This document shows, piece by piece, positions 36,093 to 44,395 of a DNA stretch of 64,000 nt. Origin of the DNA: an uncultured Phycisphaerales bacterium (lineage in GTDB: Bacteria; Planctomycetota; Phycisphaerae; Sedimentisphaerales; Anaerobacaceae). The stretch covers positions 62,001-126,000 of the forward strand of contig CAIODZ010000022.1 in NCBI GenBank assembly GCA_903857265.1. Reading direction: 5' to 3'. Numbering within the stretch: the first letter of the stretch is position 1; each line of letters starts with the position of its first letter. The translations under genes were made by a program, and so were the position numbers. The notes under the pieces are model-generated. The model was given only the letters and a program-made list of their open reading frames with translations, did not search any database and was not told where the DNA came from.

Positions 36093-36854
36093 TTATTCCG
36101 GCAGGTCCAATTTGGCAAGCGACTTGCGGATTTGTTTGGTCCTGTCGTAATCGGTAACGTCCGGCGCCAAAGCCGTAACGCTAATGTACCCTTCCATTAA
36201 CGCCATCATATCCGTCGATGGGTCGTCAAACGGCCCAGGCCCGCCCGCAAGCTGATAAACCGTCTGGCCCTTCTCGTCAACCTGCGGCTGGTAATACTCA
36301 TCGAATGCCTTGTTCGACTGGGGCACAACCTTAATCCCACGTGGTTTCCCAGCCGAAAGCCGCGGTATATTTATATTGACCAGAGCGCCCGTCTTTACAG
36401 GCATAAGCTTTTTAAGGATGTGCATACAATAACTCGCGGCGGTATCGTAATCCATTTTTTCCTCCGCCGCCAGGCTCGTTGCCACCGAGGGGATACCCAG
36501 CAGTACCCCTTCCATTGCCGCCGCAACCGTCCCAGAATAATAAATGTTAATCCCGGCGTTTGCGCCGTTATTTATCCCCGCGACCAAAAGCTCAATCGGT
36601 TTGGCGCACAATTGCATCACCGCGAGCTTGACGCAGTCCGCGGGAGATCCCTCGATGCTGTAGCCCGAAAAAAGACCGTTCACGTCAACCTTGCTGCAAA
36701 CCACAGGTCTGTTGAAAGTGATACTGTGGCTTGCGCCCGACTTGCTCACAGCTGGCGCAACAACCTCCACGTCGCCTATTTTCACAAGCTCCTTGTATAT
36801 CGCCGACAGCCCCGGCGCAAATATCCCGTCATCGTTGGTCAGTAGTATGTTCAT
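36093..36854 (-). CDS. surE: 5'-nucleotidase SurE
   Basis: 253 residues. The hallmark N-terminus MNILLTNDDGIFAPGL carries the metal-binding Asp-Asp pair. Further conserved: VAPAVSKSGASHSIT, INNGANAGINIYYSGTVAAAMEG and the later VTALAPDVTDYDRT. SurE is a cytoplasmic metal-dependent nucleoside monophosphate phosphatase involved in stationary-phase survival. It starts divergently from nnrE, with a 49-base gap containing the ATTGATGATTG-type repeat, and is followed by the NTF2-like membrane protein gene. Confidence 0.94.
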   Translation of the reverse strand: MNILLTNDDGIFAPGLSAIYKELVKIGDVEVVAPAVSKSGASHSITFNRPVVCSKVDVNGLFSGYSIEGSPADCVKLAVMQLCAKPIELLVAGINNGANAGINIYYSGTVAAAMEGVLLGIPSVATSLAAEEKMDYDTAASYCMHILKKLMPVKTGALVNINIPRLSAGKPRGIKVVPQSNKAFDEYYQPQVDEKGQTVYQLAGGPGPFDDPSTDMMALMEGYISVTALAPDVTDYDRTKQIRKSLAKLDLPE

Positions 36855-36903
36855 ATTTTTCTGTTGATTATTGATGATTGATGATTGATTATCAATACTG
36901 ATT

Positions 36904-37614
36904 ATGAAAAAGTTTCAGCCGGACCAGAAGTGTTTATTGATGAGCAGAGACGAGGTGCGGGCCTTCGACGCCTGGGCAATCAACGAGCTGGGCATACCGG
37001 GCATCGTGCTAATGGAAAACGCGGGCAGCAAATGCGCACAGTTTATCATAGAAACACTGTCTAAAACTAAAAATCCTGTGGTCTGCATTTTCTGCGGAAC
37101 CGGCAACAACGGCGGCGACGGCTTCGTCATCGCGAGACACCTCTTCAACGCGGGATTTGCCGTAACAGTCGTGGTATGCGGCGACATCGACAAAATCAGG
37201 GGCGACGCCAAAATCAATCTCGATATACTCACCCGTCTCGATTTGAAAATCGAACTGCTGGATATGGAAGGCACAGAGATAATCGAGGCAAACGTTATCA
37301 AACTCGCCAATGATGCCAATATGATTATCGACGCCATCTTCGGGACGGGACTTATCGGAGCAGTGCGCGATGAATACAAACGGCTGATTGAAAGTATAAA
37401 CGGACTCGGCTGCCCCATCCTCTCCGTCGATATTCCCTCGGGCCTGGATTGCGATACGGGTCTGCCGTTCGGTGCGTCGATAAAAGCCAATTGCACCGTT
37501 ACATTCGTTGCCGTCAAAAAGGGATTTGTTTTCGAAAACACAAGGGTATATACGGGCGATATATTCGTCGCCTCGATTGGCATCGAACCAAAACACGGGT
37601 CGCCGCAGAAATAA
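36904..37614 (+). CDS. nnrE: NAD(P)H-hydrate epimerase (YjeF N-terminal domain)
   Basis: 236 residues. Family motifs IPGIVLMENAGSKCA, CGTGNNGGDGFVIARHL, DAIFGTGLIGAV and SVDIPSGLDCDTG. It interconverts the S and R forms of damaged NAD(P)H hydrate. Unlike bifunctional Nnr proteins it stops before the ADP-dependent dehydratase domain, so the repair partner NnrD must be elsewhere. Divergent from surE and convergent with the coiled-coil gene, whose end is 20 bases away. Confidence 0.92.
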   Translation: MKKFQPDQKCLLMSRDEVRAFDAWAINELGIPGIVLMENAGSKCAQFIIETLSKTKNPVVCIFCGTGNNGGDGFVIARHLFNAGFAVTVVVCGDIDKIRGDAKINLDILTRLDLKIELLDMEGTEIIEANVIKLANDANMIIDAIFGTGLIGAVRDEYKRLIESINGLGCPILSVDIPSGLDCDTGLPFGASIKANCTVTFVAVKKGFVFENTRVYTGDIFVASIGIEPKHGSPQK

Positions 37615-37634
37615 TGTTTAACCTGTTATGTGGT

Positions 37635-39080
37635 TCAAAACGCTCCTGGATTGCCCGCCTGCGTCTTGTACCCGATGAAATACAGGAATCTGTCCGCATT
37701 CAGTATCGGTATCGATAACGCCTGTGCCTGGCTCTGAATATCCTTGTAGCCGGCTGCCTGCTGCACCGCACGCTCGTATTTCTCCATCGCATTGGGATAC
37801 TTTTCCGTATCCTGCATTGTCGGCTTCGGCGGCACCACGGGCAGCGTCCCCAGAATCACGTAATCCGTATTCATGGTCACAGTGTCGGCAACCTTGCCGC
37901 CCCACTTCTCCACCAAGACGCGTATCTTAGCGACAGCATCATCCTCAGGGACACCGTCGCCAGTGAGGTCGAAATCGCCCGCGACCACGAAAATATTCGC
38001 CTTCGTCGGCGACCAGATAAGATTCGCGATTATATCATCCGCTACAATCGGGTTTTTCTTGTCGGAACGTATAATTCTCGCCGCCGAGAAACTGTCCCCG
38101 ATGTTATAAACCTCTATATCGGCCTTGCCTTTACCGTTTTTCGGAATGGGCTGGCCCCTGTCGTAAACCGCAAAAGTAAGCCCGCGGTAAATATGGTCAT
38201 TAGTGCCAAGATTAATTTGCACAGTTTTGGCCTGGTCATCGACCAGGATTATCTTTCCATCCGGCTCAAACGCCTTTACCTCTTTATCCGGCGGCGGCTG
38301 AACGGGCCACACGCTTTCCTTCAATATCTTCTGGATGCGGTCCTGGGCCATCTGAAGCTCCGCCTGGCTCTTCAATAACTGCTTGTTCATTTCTTCCCGG
38401 GCCGTTTTTTCCTGGTCGAGCTTGCCATACAGGTCTTTAACCTGCTCATTGCTCTTTTCCTTGAGCAGCACCTCCAGATCATTATAATCCGTCTTAACCT
38501 TGTTAAACTGCTGCTGTAACCTGTCCTTTTCCGCCAGCAGCGTATTTTCTTTTTCCATACTGACTTTTTGCGCGTCTTCAAACTGCGCCTGAAGATTACC
38601 AAGCTGTTCCTTTGCGGCCGCCTCAGATGTTTTGGTATTTGCCAGCGAGGCGTTCAGTTTGTCCGCCACCTGAAGCAAAGTCGAGTTCGGGTCAATGTCG
38701 TTCATTTCAGAATATTGTTTCGCAACCGCGGCAGTCATTTCTTTTACCTTCGCCGTCGCCTCGTTAACCTTGACTTCCGCCGATTTATCGCCCGGCAAAC
38801 CGGGTAATATCAATGACGCCGCCTGGTCGAGATAGTCCGACATTGCCTTCAGCTTGCTCTTGCCTGATTGCTCGGAGCCGACAATGGCAGTTATCTTCTG
38901 CTGCTCAGCGGGACTGGCAAACTCGCTTAGCTTCTTTTGGGCCGCCTCGGCAAGACCATGCTGCTCTTCATATTTTAAATAGTAGATTACCCCCGCCGTT
39001 GCCGCTATAATAAACAGCGTCACAAATGCTATCAGGGCGTAAAGGGTACTGTCAGTCGAGCTCTTCTTGCCGATTGGCAT
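37635..39080 (-). CDS. Membrane-anchored coiled-coil protein with BRCT-like C-terminus
   Basis: 481 residues. One membrane segment near the N-terminus (ALIAFVTLFIIAATAGVIYYL), a long coiled coil (about 60-250, with repeated AAKEQLGNLQAQFEDAQKV-type heptads), a beta-rich segment (KIILVDDQAKTVQINLGTND), and a C-terminal 110 residues with the BRCT-like pattern VEKWGGKVADTVTMNTDYVILG ... DIQSQAQALSIPILNADRFLYFIGY (two pieces). BRCT domains normally bind phosphopeptides or DNA in the cytoplasm, so one on an apparently exported tail is odd. Whether the tail is periplasmic depends on topology, which I cannot settle. Related membrane coiled-coil genes occur in Planctomycetes. Confidence 0.62.
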   Translation of the reverse strand: MPIGKKSSTDSTLYALIAFVTLFIIAATAGVIYYLKYEEQHGLAEAAQKKLSEFASPAEQQKITAIVGSEQSGKSKLKAMSDYLDQAASLILPGLPGDKSAEVKVNEATAKVKEMTAAVAKQYSEMNDIDPNSTLLQVADKLNASLANTKTSEAAAKEQLGNLQAQFEDAQKVSMEKENTLLAEKDRLQQQFNKVKTDYNDLEVLLKEKSNEQVKDLYGKLDQEKTAREEMNKQLLKSQAELQMAQDRIQKILKESVWPVQPPPDKEVKAFEPDGKIILVDDQAKTVQINLGTNDHIYRGLTFAVYDRGQPIPKNGKGKADIEVYNIGDSFSAARIIRSDKKNPIVADDIIANLIWSPTKANIFVVAGDFDLTGDGVPEDDAVAKIRVLVEKWGGKVADTVTMNTDYVILGTLPVVPPKPTMQDTEKYPNAMEKYERAVQQAAGYKDIQSQAQALSIPILNADRFLYFIGYKTQAGNPGAF

Positions 39081-39233
39081 AACTGCAACTCCTCAGAAAT
39101 TAGTAAAAAACCTTGGTTTTCAAGGCCTATAAGCATTATATTATCGTCAGAAAGTTACCCAAAGTCAACAAAAAAACCGGCTGAAAGTAAAACTGGGCAA
39201 GAGCTGCCGGTTCTGTGAATTGGAACAGTAATT

Positions 39234-39959
39234 ATGGCAATTGAGCGATTACAAAAGATATTATCGGCCTCTGGCGTCGCATCACGCCGAAAATGCGAGG
39301 AAATAATCCTCGAAGGCCTCGTCTCCGTAAATGGCAAAATAGTCGATACCATCCCCGCCTTCGCGGACATCGATAAGGACACCATAATAGCCAACGGCAA
39401 GCGAATTAAGCCCCAGCCCAAGATTTATTTCCTTCTCAATAAACCCAAAGGCGTCATCTGCACCAATTTTGACCCACAGGGCAGGACCAAAGCCATCGAC
39501 CTCATCCCCACACGCCATCGAATCTTCTGTGTTGGCCGGCTCGACTTCGACACACCGGGCCTGATTATCCTCACCAATGATAACGACCTCGCCAACCGCC
39601 TGACCCACCCAAAATATGGCATCACCAAAACCTATCTCGCCGAAGTAAAAGGACGAATCGAAGGCGAACACGTCGAAAAACTCAACAAGGGCATCTGGCT
39701 TTCCGAGGGCAAATCCTCCCATACCGCCGTCAGGATACTAAAAAGGGGACACCAAAGCTCGCTCATCGAAGTCAGCATTACCGAACGGCTTAACCGCGAA
39801 GTCCGCAGAATGTTAGCTCGCGTAGGACTGCCCGTCAAATCACTCAGACGAACCGGCATCGGCAAAATCTCCGACCGAGGCCTCGGAATAGGCCAATTCC
39901 GACTCCTCACTCACTCCGAAGTCAACTATCTGCGAAAATCCACCGCAGATAAAATTTGA
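39234..39959 (+). CDS. rluB: 16S/23S rRNA pseudouridine synthase, RsuA/RluB family
   Basis: 241 residues. N-terminal S4 RNA-binding domain (MAIERLQKILSASGVASRRK), catalytic Asp in VGRLDFDTPGLIILTND, and GLPVKSLRRTGIG late in the protein, as in RluB/RsuA. It isomerises a uridine in rRNA to pseudouridine. The separation from RluE/RluF rests on overall layout, so rluB is the most likely name, not proven. Its stop codon lies within a perfect promoter sequence (39956-39984) for the next unit. Confidence 0.85.
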   Translation: MAIERLQKILSASGVASRRKCEEIILEGLVSVNGKIVDTIPAFADIDKDTIIANGKRIKPQPKIYFLLNKPKGVICTNFDPQGRTKAIDLIPTRHRIFCVGRLDFDTPGLIILTNDNDLANRLTHPKYGITKTYLAEVKGRIEGEHVEKLNKGIWLSEGKSSHTAVRILKRGHQSSLIEVSITERLNREVRRMLARVGLPVKSLRRTGIGKISDRGLGIGQFRLLTHSEVNYLRKSTADKI

Positions 39960-39984
39960 CAAAATCTCCCGCTTAAAATATAAT
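39956..39984 (+). promoter_or_regulatory. Consensus sigma-70 promoter
   Basis: TTGACA (39956-39961), exactly 17 bases, then TATAAT (39979-39984): both boxes match the consensus. Transcription would begin near 39991 and run into the two very small genes at 40050-40258. A GTGGG-CCTTGT-CCCAC hairpin follows in the leader (about 40007-40022). This strength is unusual for the window. Confidence 0.8.
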
Positions 39985-40049
39985 CTCATTCTGTAAACGA
40001 TACCCGTGGGCCTTGTCCCACTCCCAAGTTACCATGAGGTATTTTAATA

Positions 40050-40163
40050 ATGGCGTTCGACCCCCTATCCTGGGCCATCGGCTACGCCCTCAAAAAAGGG
40101 CTTCATCGCCTCCTCACCCATAAATCCTTGTCATTACCCCTTGAGAAAGGACCACGCCCTTGA
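40050..40163 (+). CDS. Very small gene, 37 residues
   Basis: ATG 40050 has GAGGT nine bases upstream and sits 59 bases after the likely transcription start. The product reads MAFDPLSWAIGYALKKGLHR then a short basic tail. The beginning resembles the N-terminal amphipathic anchor that I remember from longer hypothetical proteins, so it could be a remnant or a true small protein. The stop TGA overlaps the following TTG start. Confidence 0.45.
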   Translation: MAFDPLSWAIGYALKKGLHRLLTHKSLSLPLEKGPRP

Positions 40164-40258
40164 AGATATTCGTCAGTTCCACAACCAAAGCCCCAGCAGA
40201 AAAACTGCTGGAGCGGATAAAGGCAGAGAAGGAAAAGATAAAAATAAATAAGAAATAA
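40160..40258 (+). CDS. Very small gene, 32 residues
   Basis: A TTG at 40160, overlapping the previous stop (TTGA), reads 32 residues (MKIFVSSTTKAPAEKLLER, then Lys-rich helix) to TAA 40256-40258. It is a basic amphipathic helix. No database memory. Could be the tail of a disrupted larger gene with the preceding frame. Confidence 0.3.
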   Translation: MKIFVSSTTKAPAEKLLERIKAEKEKIKINKK

Positions 40259-40278
40259 TGCGAGAGTAAGGAAGTTAA

Positions 40279-40557
40279 ATGATGGAACAGTATATACCAT
40301 TTATATTTCGCGGATCTGAAAGGTGCTTAATAGTATCAGGTGCCATAGTAATAGCTGTGCTCGGTTATAAGCTTTTTGTTTTGGGGTCGAAGGGAAGCCA
40401 CAGTGAGGTTTCCATCAAAACCAAAATCGCCGATTTTTTTATGAAAGGTTCAGCGCCTGGTCTATTCTTCATTATATGTAGTTGCGCTATATTGATGGCT
40501 GCGCTTTACACAGGCAAAGTTACGGCAGACATGGGGGGAAAATCACAGACAAAATAA
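40279..40557 (+). CDS. Small membrane protein, possible frameshift partner
   Basis: 92 residues starting ATG 40279. Two membrane segments (CLIVSGAIVIAVLGYKLFVL and APGLFFIICSCAILMAALY). Near its end, codons GGG-GGA-AAA contain the slippery heptamer G-GGA-AAA (40536-40542). A -1 slip would join it to the next frame, which lacks a good start codon. The unslipped product ends 5 codons later. Function unknown. Confidence 0.55.
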   Translation: MMEQYIPFIFRGSERCLIVSGAIVIAVLGYKLFVLGSKGSHSEVSIKTKIADFFMKGSAPGLFFIICSCAILMAALYTGKVTADMGGKSQTK

Positions 40558-40997
40558 TTAATGCGGATTTAGATAAGCTCTCACCGGCAGAATTGAAGGA
40601 AATCATCAAGGAATTTAGAGAAAGCCACCAGACAAAATTGCAAAGCGGTCGTAACGAGTTGTTAACGCTAAATAGCATTATGCTTCTTTTTGCATTGAGT
40701 TTTGTATTTCTAATGATCCTCAATAATCGGAAAATGTCAGAATTGCGTATGCACCACGAACGAATAATATCAGAATTGCATATGGATATTGAGAAAGCTA
40801 AAGATATACGAAGAGATACGGAAGCTATTCAGGCTCTTCTTGAGAAGCTCCAAAATCAAACGGACGTTGACGCTATACCAGGAAGCATAGCAGCTATTCG
40901 TGAACTTCTTGAGAATCTTCGGAATCGAATAAACACAACACGCGAATCGGTAGAGCAAGTAGGAGGCAAGCCAGGAACAAAACCTCCACAACGATAA
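40482..40997 (+). CDS. Coiled-coil membrane protein, likely reached by -1 frameshift from 40279 gene
   Basis: The frame opens before 40482 (a TTG is the first nominal start) and overlaps the previous gene by 76 bases in the -1 frame. No ATG occurs until 40680, after the charged N-terminal helix and inside the membrane segment. After the slip site the protein reads ITDKIINADLDKLSPAELKE, a membrane helix (SIMLLFALSFVFLMILN), then a long coiled coil (RMHHERIISELHMDIEKAKD, then LRNRINTTRESVEQ). I infer a joined 240-residue product with three membrane helices and an outer or inner coiled coil. An indel making a broken gene is the alternative. Confidence 0.5.
   Translation: MRYIDGCALHRQSYGRHGGKITDKIINADLDKLSPAELKEIIKEFRESHQTKLQSGRNELLTLNSIMLLFALSFVFLMILNNRKMSELRMHHERIISELHMDIEKAKDIRRDTEAIQALLEKLQNQTDVDAIPGSIAAIRELLENLRNRINTTRESVEQVGGKPGTKPPQR
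40536..40542 (+). promoter_or_regulatory. Candidate -1 ribosomal frameshift site G-GGA-AAA
   Basis: In the zero frame of the 92-residue gene the codons are GGG GGA AAA, which is the classical X-XXY-YYZ pattern. Slipping back one base gives the reading frame ATC-ACA-GAC that continues uninterrupted to 40997. I did not find a strong upstream Shine-Dalgarno-like stimulator, and a downstream pseudoknot cannot be judged by eye. Confidence 0.4.
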
Positions 40998-41162
40998 TGA
41001 ACAGCATTGGCTAATCACGGTTTTTTACGAATCAGTAAAGGTTTAGGTATACCTATGGCAGATAATTCACAGTAAATCACTCAAAAAGTTTGGATTTTCG
41101 GGAACGGAGAAATGAAGAAAAAACGAAATCGTTAGGAAAATTTAAATTTGCGAGGGGTTAGA

Positions 41163-41576
41163 ATGAAAATAAATTATGGGATACTTATTAACGGATTAAA
41201 AGCGGCTTGGGATAGGATAGCTAAAAATCGGAGCGAAGAAATGGCTCGATTTGACCGTGCTTTTGCAGCATTATATAAGGCGGTGATAGAGACAAGAATA
41301 ATTTTGGGAAAACAGAAAAGGCAGCCAATTACAAGCGAAGATAAAGAAAAATTATCACGATTATGGGGAGATGCAGGGATGTATGTAAGTGAGTTTGACC
41401 ACGAATTAGCAATGAGATGTGATATAAAGTCGGGATTTTGGGCTGACCCGGAACACTGGACTAACGAACAGATTGACGATGCCAATATACGAATTGTTGC
41501 AATGGAGAGGGAAATGAGAGAATTGCTTCGCGGCAACAGGAAAGCAAAAAGGCAGAACAGAACCGATGGCAAATGA
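41163..41576 (+). CDS. Small hypothetical helical protein
   Basis: 137 residues from ATG 41163, with GAGGGG six bases upstream. All helical with charged repeats (AAWDRIAKNRSEEMARFDRA; later REMRELLRGNRKAKRQNRTDG). No signal peptide or membrane segment. I do not recognise the family. It lies 36 bases ahead of the EVE-nuclease gene and shares its strand, so the two may be transcribed together. Confidence 0.55.
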   Translation: MKINYGILINGLKAAWDRIAKNRSEEMARFDRAFAALYKAVIETRIILGKQKRQPITSEDKEKLSRLWGDAGMYVSEFDHELAMRCDIKSGFWADPEHWTNEQIDDANIRIVAMEREMRELLRGNRKAKRQNRTDGK

Positions 41577-41613
41577 ATCAAGTGCGATTGTAAGCAAGAT
41601 TAGGAGTTGGTAA

Positions 41614-42705
41614 ATGACACAGATTTGGCAAATAGCAGCCGGTGAAACAGGAAGGGACTATACAAAACTGTTTCTTGATTACGATGTGATGTTTATGGGG
41701 CCGGGTAATCCCGGAAGTTATGATAAACAGGCTTACGATGCTTTGGTTCAGAAAGGTTTAGTTAGAAAGAGTATTGCAACACAACTACGTCAATTCTGCA
41801 CGGAAGTAAAAGGCGGAGATATTGTTTTGCTTCGTTTGGGGGCGCAAGCAAAAGCAATCGGCTTGATTAGGTATTGGAAGTCACCAGAGTATAGCTGGAC
41901 ACAGACTTTTAATGATGTTTTCGGCTGGGATTTACAGCACACTCGCCGAGTTATATGGCAGCATCATTTGACGGACGAGTTGCAAAAAATACAAAAAGGC
42001 AAGGGCTTGTTCCATTATCGTGGTTCTACTTTCAGCAAGGTTCATAAACGATTAGAGGGCCAGCTAAAGGACTTGTTCGGCCAATGCAAACTCAGAGAAT
42101 TTAAACCTTTGCCTTCCTTGCCTCAACCATTGACTTTAGAAGAGCTTGGCACAGAGTTATTTTCAAAGGGTTTGCCAAACGAAGATGTAGATAAGTTCAT
42201 ATTGGCGATACAAAGGCAAAGACGGCTGGCAAAATGGTATAGAGAAAACAGGGCGCAATCTAAAAAGCCCGCGGAGCACGAGGTTGTGGCTCATATGATA
42301 TTGCCATTTATGCTTGCCTTGGGATGGTCTGAACAACTGCTCGCCGTTGAGTGGAATCGAATTGACCTTGCTGCCTTCTCGTGCACACCCAGGAAAAAAG
42401 AGAATGTGTGCCTTCTGTGCGAAGCAAAGGAATATGGGCACGGACTTCAGAATAAGACTTTCTCTCAGGCTACAAATTATGTTAAAAGACTTAGACTTGA
42501 TAACTGCAACAGAATATTACTCACAGATGGGGAACGGCTGTATCTTCACCAAAAGAAAAAAGATGGTAGTTGGGATGAGAATCCGGTTGGATATTTGAAT
42601 GTGAAGCTGATTCGCACCAATCACATAGCCCCAGCGGGGACGAGTGCAGTCGATACCATAATAGCATTGACCCCAGCAGGTATTACAAGGGAAGTAGGAA
42701 AATAG
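41614..42705 (+). CDS. EVE/PUA-like reader fused to PD-(D/E)XK nuclease; candidate modification-dependent restriction enzyme
   Basis: 363 residues. The N-terminal 120 residues have the EVE/PUA-fold pattern seen in readers of modified bases (MTQIWQIAAGETG; VKGGDIVLLRLGAQAKAIG; SPEYSWTQTF). The C-terminal half has a PD-(D/E)XK nuclease core like the HsdR/Type I R N-terminus: EHEVVAHMILPFMLALGW, then VEWNRIDLAAF with Asp, and CLLCEAKEYG with Glu-x-Lys. A linker of charged helices joins them. This layout fits a modification-dependent (Type IV-like) nuclease. No methylase partner is beside it. The domain call is by eye and should be tested with profile search. Confidence 0.6.
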   Translation: MTQIWQIAAGETGRDYTKLFLDYDVMFMGPGNPGSYDKQAYDALVQKGLVRKSIATQLRQFCTEVKGGDIVLLRLGAQAKAIGLIRYWKSPEYSWTQTFNDVFGWDLQHTRRVIWQHHLTDELQKIQKGKGLFHYRGSTFSKVHKRLEGQLKDLFGQCKLREFKPLPSLPQPLTLEELGTELFSKGLPNEDVDKFILAIQRQRRLAKWYRENRAQSKKPAEHEVVAHMILPFMLALGWSEQLLAVEWNRIDLAAFSCTPRKKENVCLLCEAKEYGHGLQNKTFSQATNYVKRLRLDNCNRILLTDGERLYLHQKKKDGSWDENPVGYLNVKLIRTNHIAPAGTSAVDTIIALTPAGITREVGK

Positions 42706-42871
42706 TTTCGGCCCCGACCATCCCAAAACAATAATCGTCCGCCAAAACCTCGAACTCCTCGGCTGATTGGTTTAAGTCCGTGGCAAAAAAAACAGTGTTA
42801 ATCCGTGTAAATCAGTGTCTAAAAATTCTCTGCGGTCTCTGCGATCTCAGCGGTAAAATATTTTGTGAGTT

Positions 42872-44371
42872 TTAATTTACCAGCAGTTTTTGAATATTGG
42901 AATATTCCGTTTCGCCGGATGCGTTCTTTGCCTTGACCCTGTAATAGTATGTTACGCCCTTTTGAACGGATTTGTCGGAAAAGAGTTTTCTGCTTTTCGC
43001 CGCATCTTCAATATTTTTCCCGACCAGTCCCCAGGGCCCGCCCGGATTTTCCGCACGCTCAATATCATATCCGCTTGCACCGACAGAGCCGCGCCAGATG
43101 ATATCGTCAGCAGATTTAATTTCCAGCAGCACCGGGGCCGGCGCGGGTATGGGCACAGCGGGGACAGTTAACCCGCGAATCTGATACGCTTTTTCGCGCA
43201 GGATGCGCAACAAATTTCGCTCGTCAATTTCATCACCCGATGAAAAGCCGGGCCAGTGATAAGAGGCATAGCCACCCGATTCATTATGAAAATAGAACCC
43301 GCCATCCCTGCGATGCGACCGAACGCCCCACAAAAGTGCTCCTGATGTGCCGTTTTGCATGACCTCATCCATAAACGAGATTAGAACGTCCGTAGTGCCC
43401 ATGCCGAATTCGTCGGCAATCATGACCTTGTTGGCTGATTTTGCCCGCTCTCTATCCATCCTGCACAAGGACGCCAAATTAGTGGAGCGACCCGCGAGCA
43501 TGTTCCAATACTCATAATAGTGCTTGCTGATAATATCGATATGCGGGTCTTTCAGGAACGTATCCATATCCCCGCCCGCCTCCATAACCAGATGTTTCTT
43601 ATCGATGCTTTTAATATACGCAGCCATTTCAACGGACCAGTCCGTGAGTTTTCCCGTCCAGTATCCGTTCTTGTCCATCAAAAGATTGTCACGAATATAA
43701 ACGTCCATTTCATTGCCTAACTGCCACGCCAGAATCGCAGGGTCATCTTTATAAGCAACGCCCGTGTAATAATTTTTCCTGTTGAGCAGGTCATAAACCA
43801 GGTTTTTGAAATCTTCTCTTAACTGCGGGTCATCCCAGAAATCGTCTCCGCCTTTTCCCCTGAAAGAGGCAAACTCCTTGATGCCTCGCCATCCCCAAAA
43901 CGTGTGAGAATCGATAATAGGGAAGATGAGCCGGATATCAAGCTCATTGCATATCTGCAATACTTTATCGAGCGTACGGAAAGCTTCTTCGTTATATTGC
44001 CTGATGCCCTCTATATGAACCGGGACTTCCTGTTTGCCCCCTTTGTTTCGGACGGAAAGCGTAAAGCACCGCGTTGCGGTCCCTCCCATTTGACGAATGG
44101 TCATTAACGTGTCGCGGATTTCAAACTCATCCGGAAACCGGTTGGAATTATCAGGCAGTATCTGCTCTTCATTCTGATGAAGGTTGGATGAGGCCAGCGC
44201 AAAAAACCGGAATTCTTTATCGCCGTCCATTAGCATCGAGCCGTTTCTTGTAATGAAATTCCTCGCAACAGGCGCTTTATCTTTTTTGCACGCCGGGGAG
44301 CATCCGACAAAACCGGGATTAACCAGGACAAAAAAACCGATGAGCAGCAGGACAACCTTCGCAATTTTCAT
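42872..44371 (-). CDS. GH5-type glycoside hydrolase lipoprotein (mannanase/mannosidase-like)
   Basis: 499 residues. Lipoprotein signal with lipobox near VGC, a (beta/alpha)8 GH5 domain with the acid/base Glu in LAWQLGNEMDVY and the likely nucleophile in VMIADEFGMGTTDV. The C-terminal 90 residues form an Fn3-like domain (IIWRGSVGASGYDIERAENP to YYYRVKAKNASGETEYSN). Surface-anchored degradation of a beta-mannan-type or related polysaccharide is probable. It follows the C10 peptidase gene with a 25-base gap on the same strand, an operon-like spacing. Confidence 0.82.
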   Translation of the reverse strand: MKIAKVVLLLIGFFVLVNPGFVGCSPACKKDKAPVARNFITRNGSMLMDGDKEFRFFALASSNLHQNEEQILPDNSNRFPDEFEIRDTLMTIRQMGGTATRCFTLSVRNKGGKQEVPVHIEGIRQYNEEAFRTLDKVLQICNELDIRLIFPIIDSHTFWGWRGIKEFASFRGKGGDDFWDDPQLREDFKNLVYDLLNRKNYYTGVAYKDDPAILAWQLGNEMDVYIRDNLLMDKNGYWTGKLTDWSVEMAAYIKSIDKKHLVMEAGGDMDTFLKDPHIDIISKHYYEYWNMLAGRSTNLASLCRMDRERAKSANKVMIADEFGMGTTDVLISFMDEVMQNGTSGALLWGVRSHRRDGGFYFHNESGGYASYHWPGFSSGDEIDERNLLRILREKAYQIRGLTVPAVPIPAPAPVLLEIKSADDIIWRGSVGASGYDIERAENPGGPWGLVGKNIEDAAKSRKLFSDKSVQKGVTYYYRVKAKNASGETEYSNIQKLLVN

Positions 44372-44395
44372 ATTACATCTCCCTGTAAAGCCCTG

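Noticed and set aside
36915-37583. Minus-strand open frames inside nnrE
   Set aside because: Complement of the recognised nnrE gene; they lack motifs and a ribosome site.
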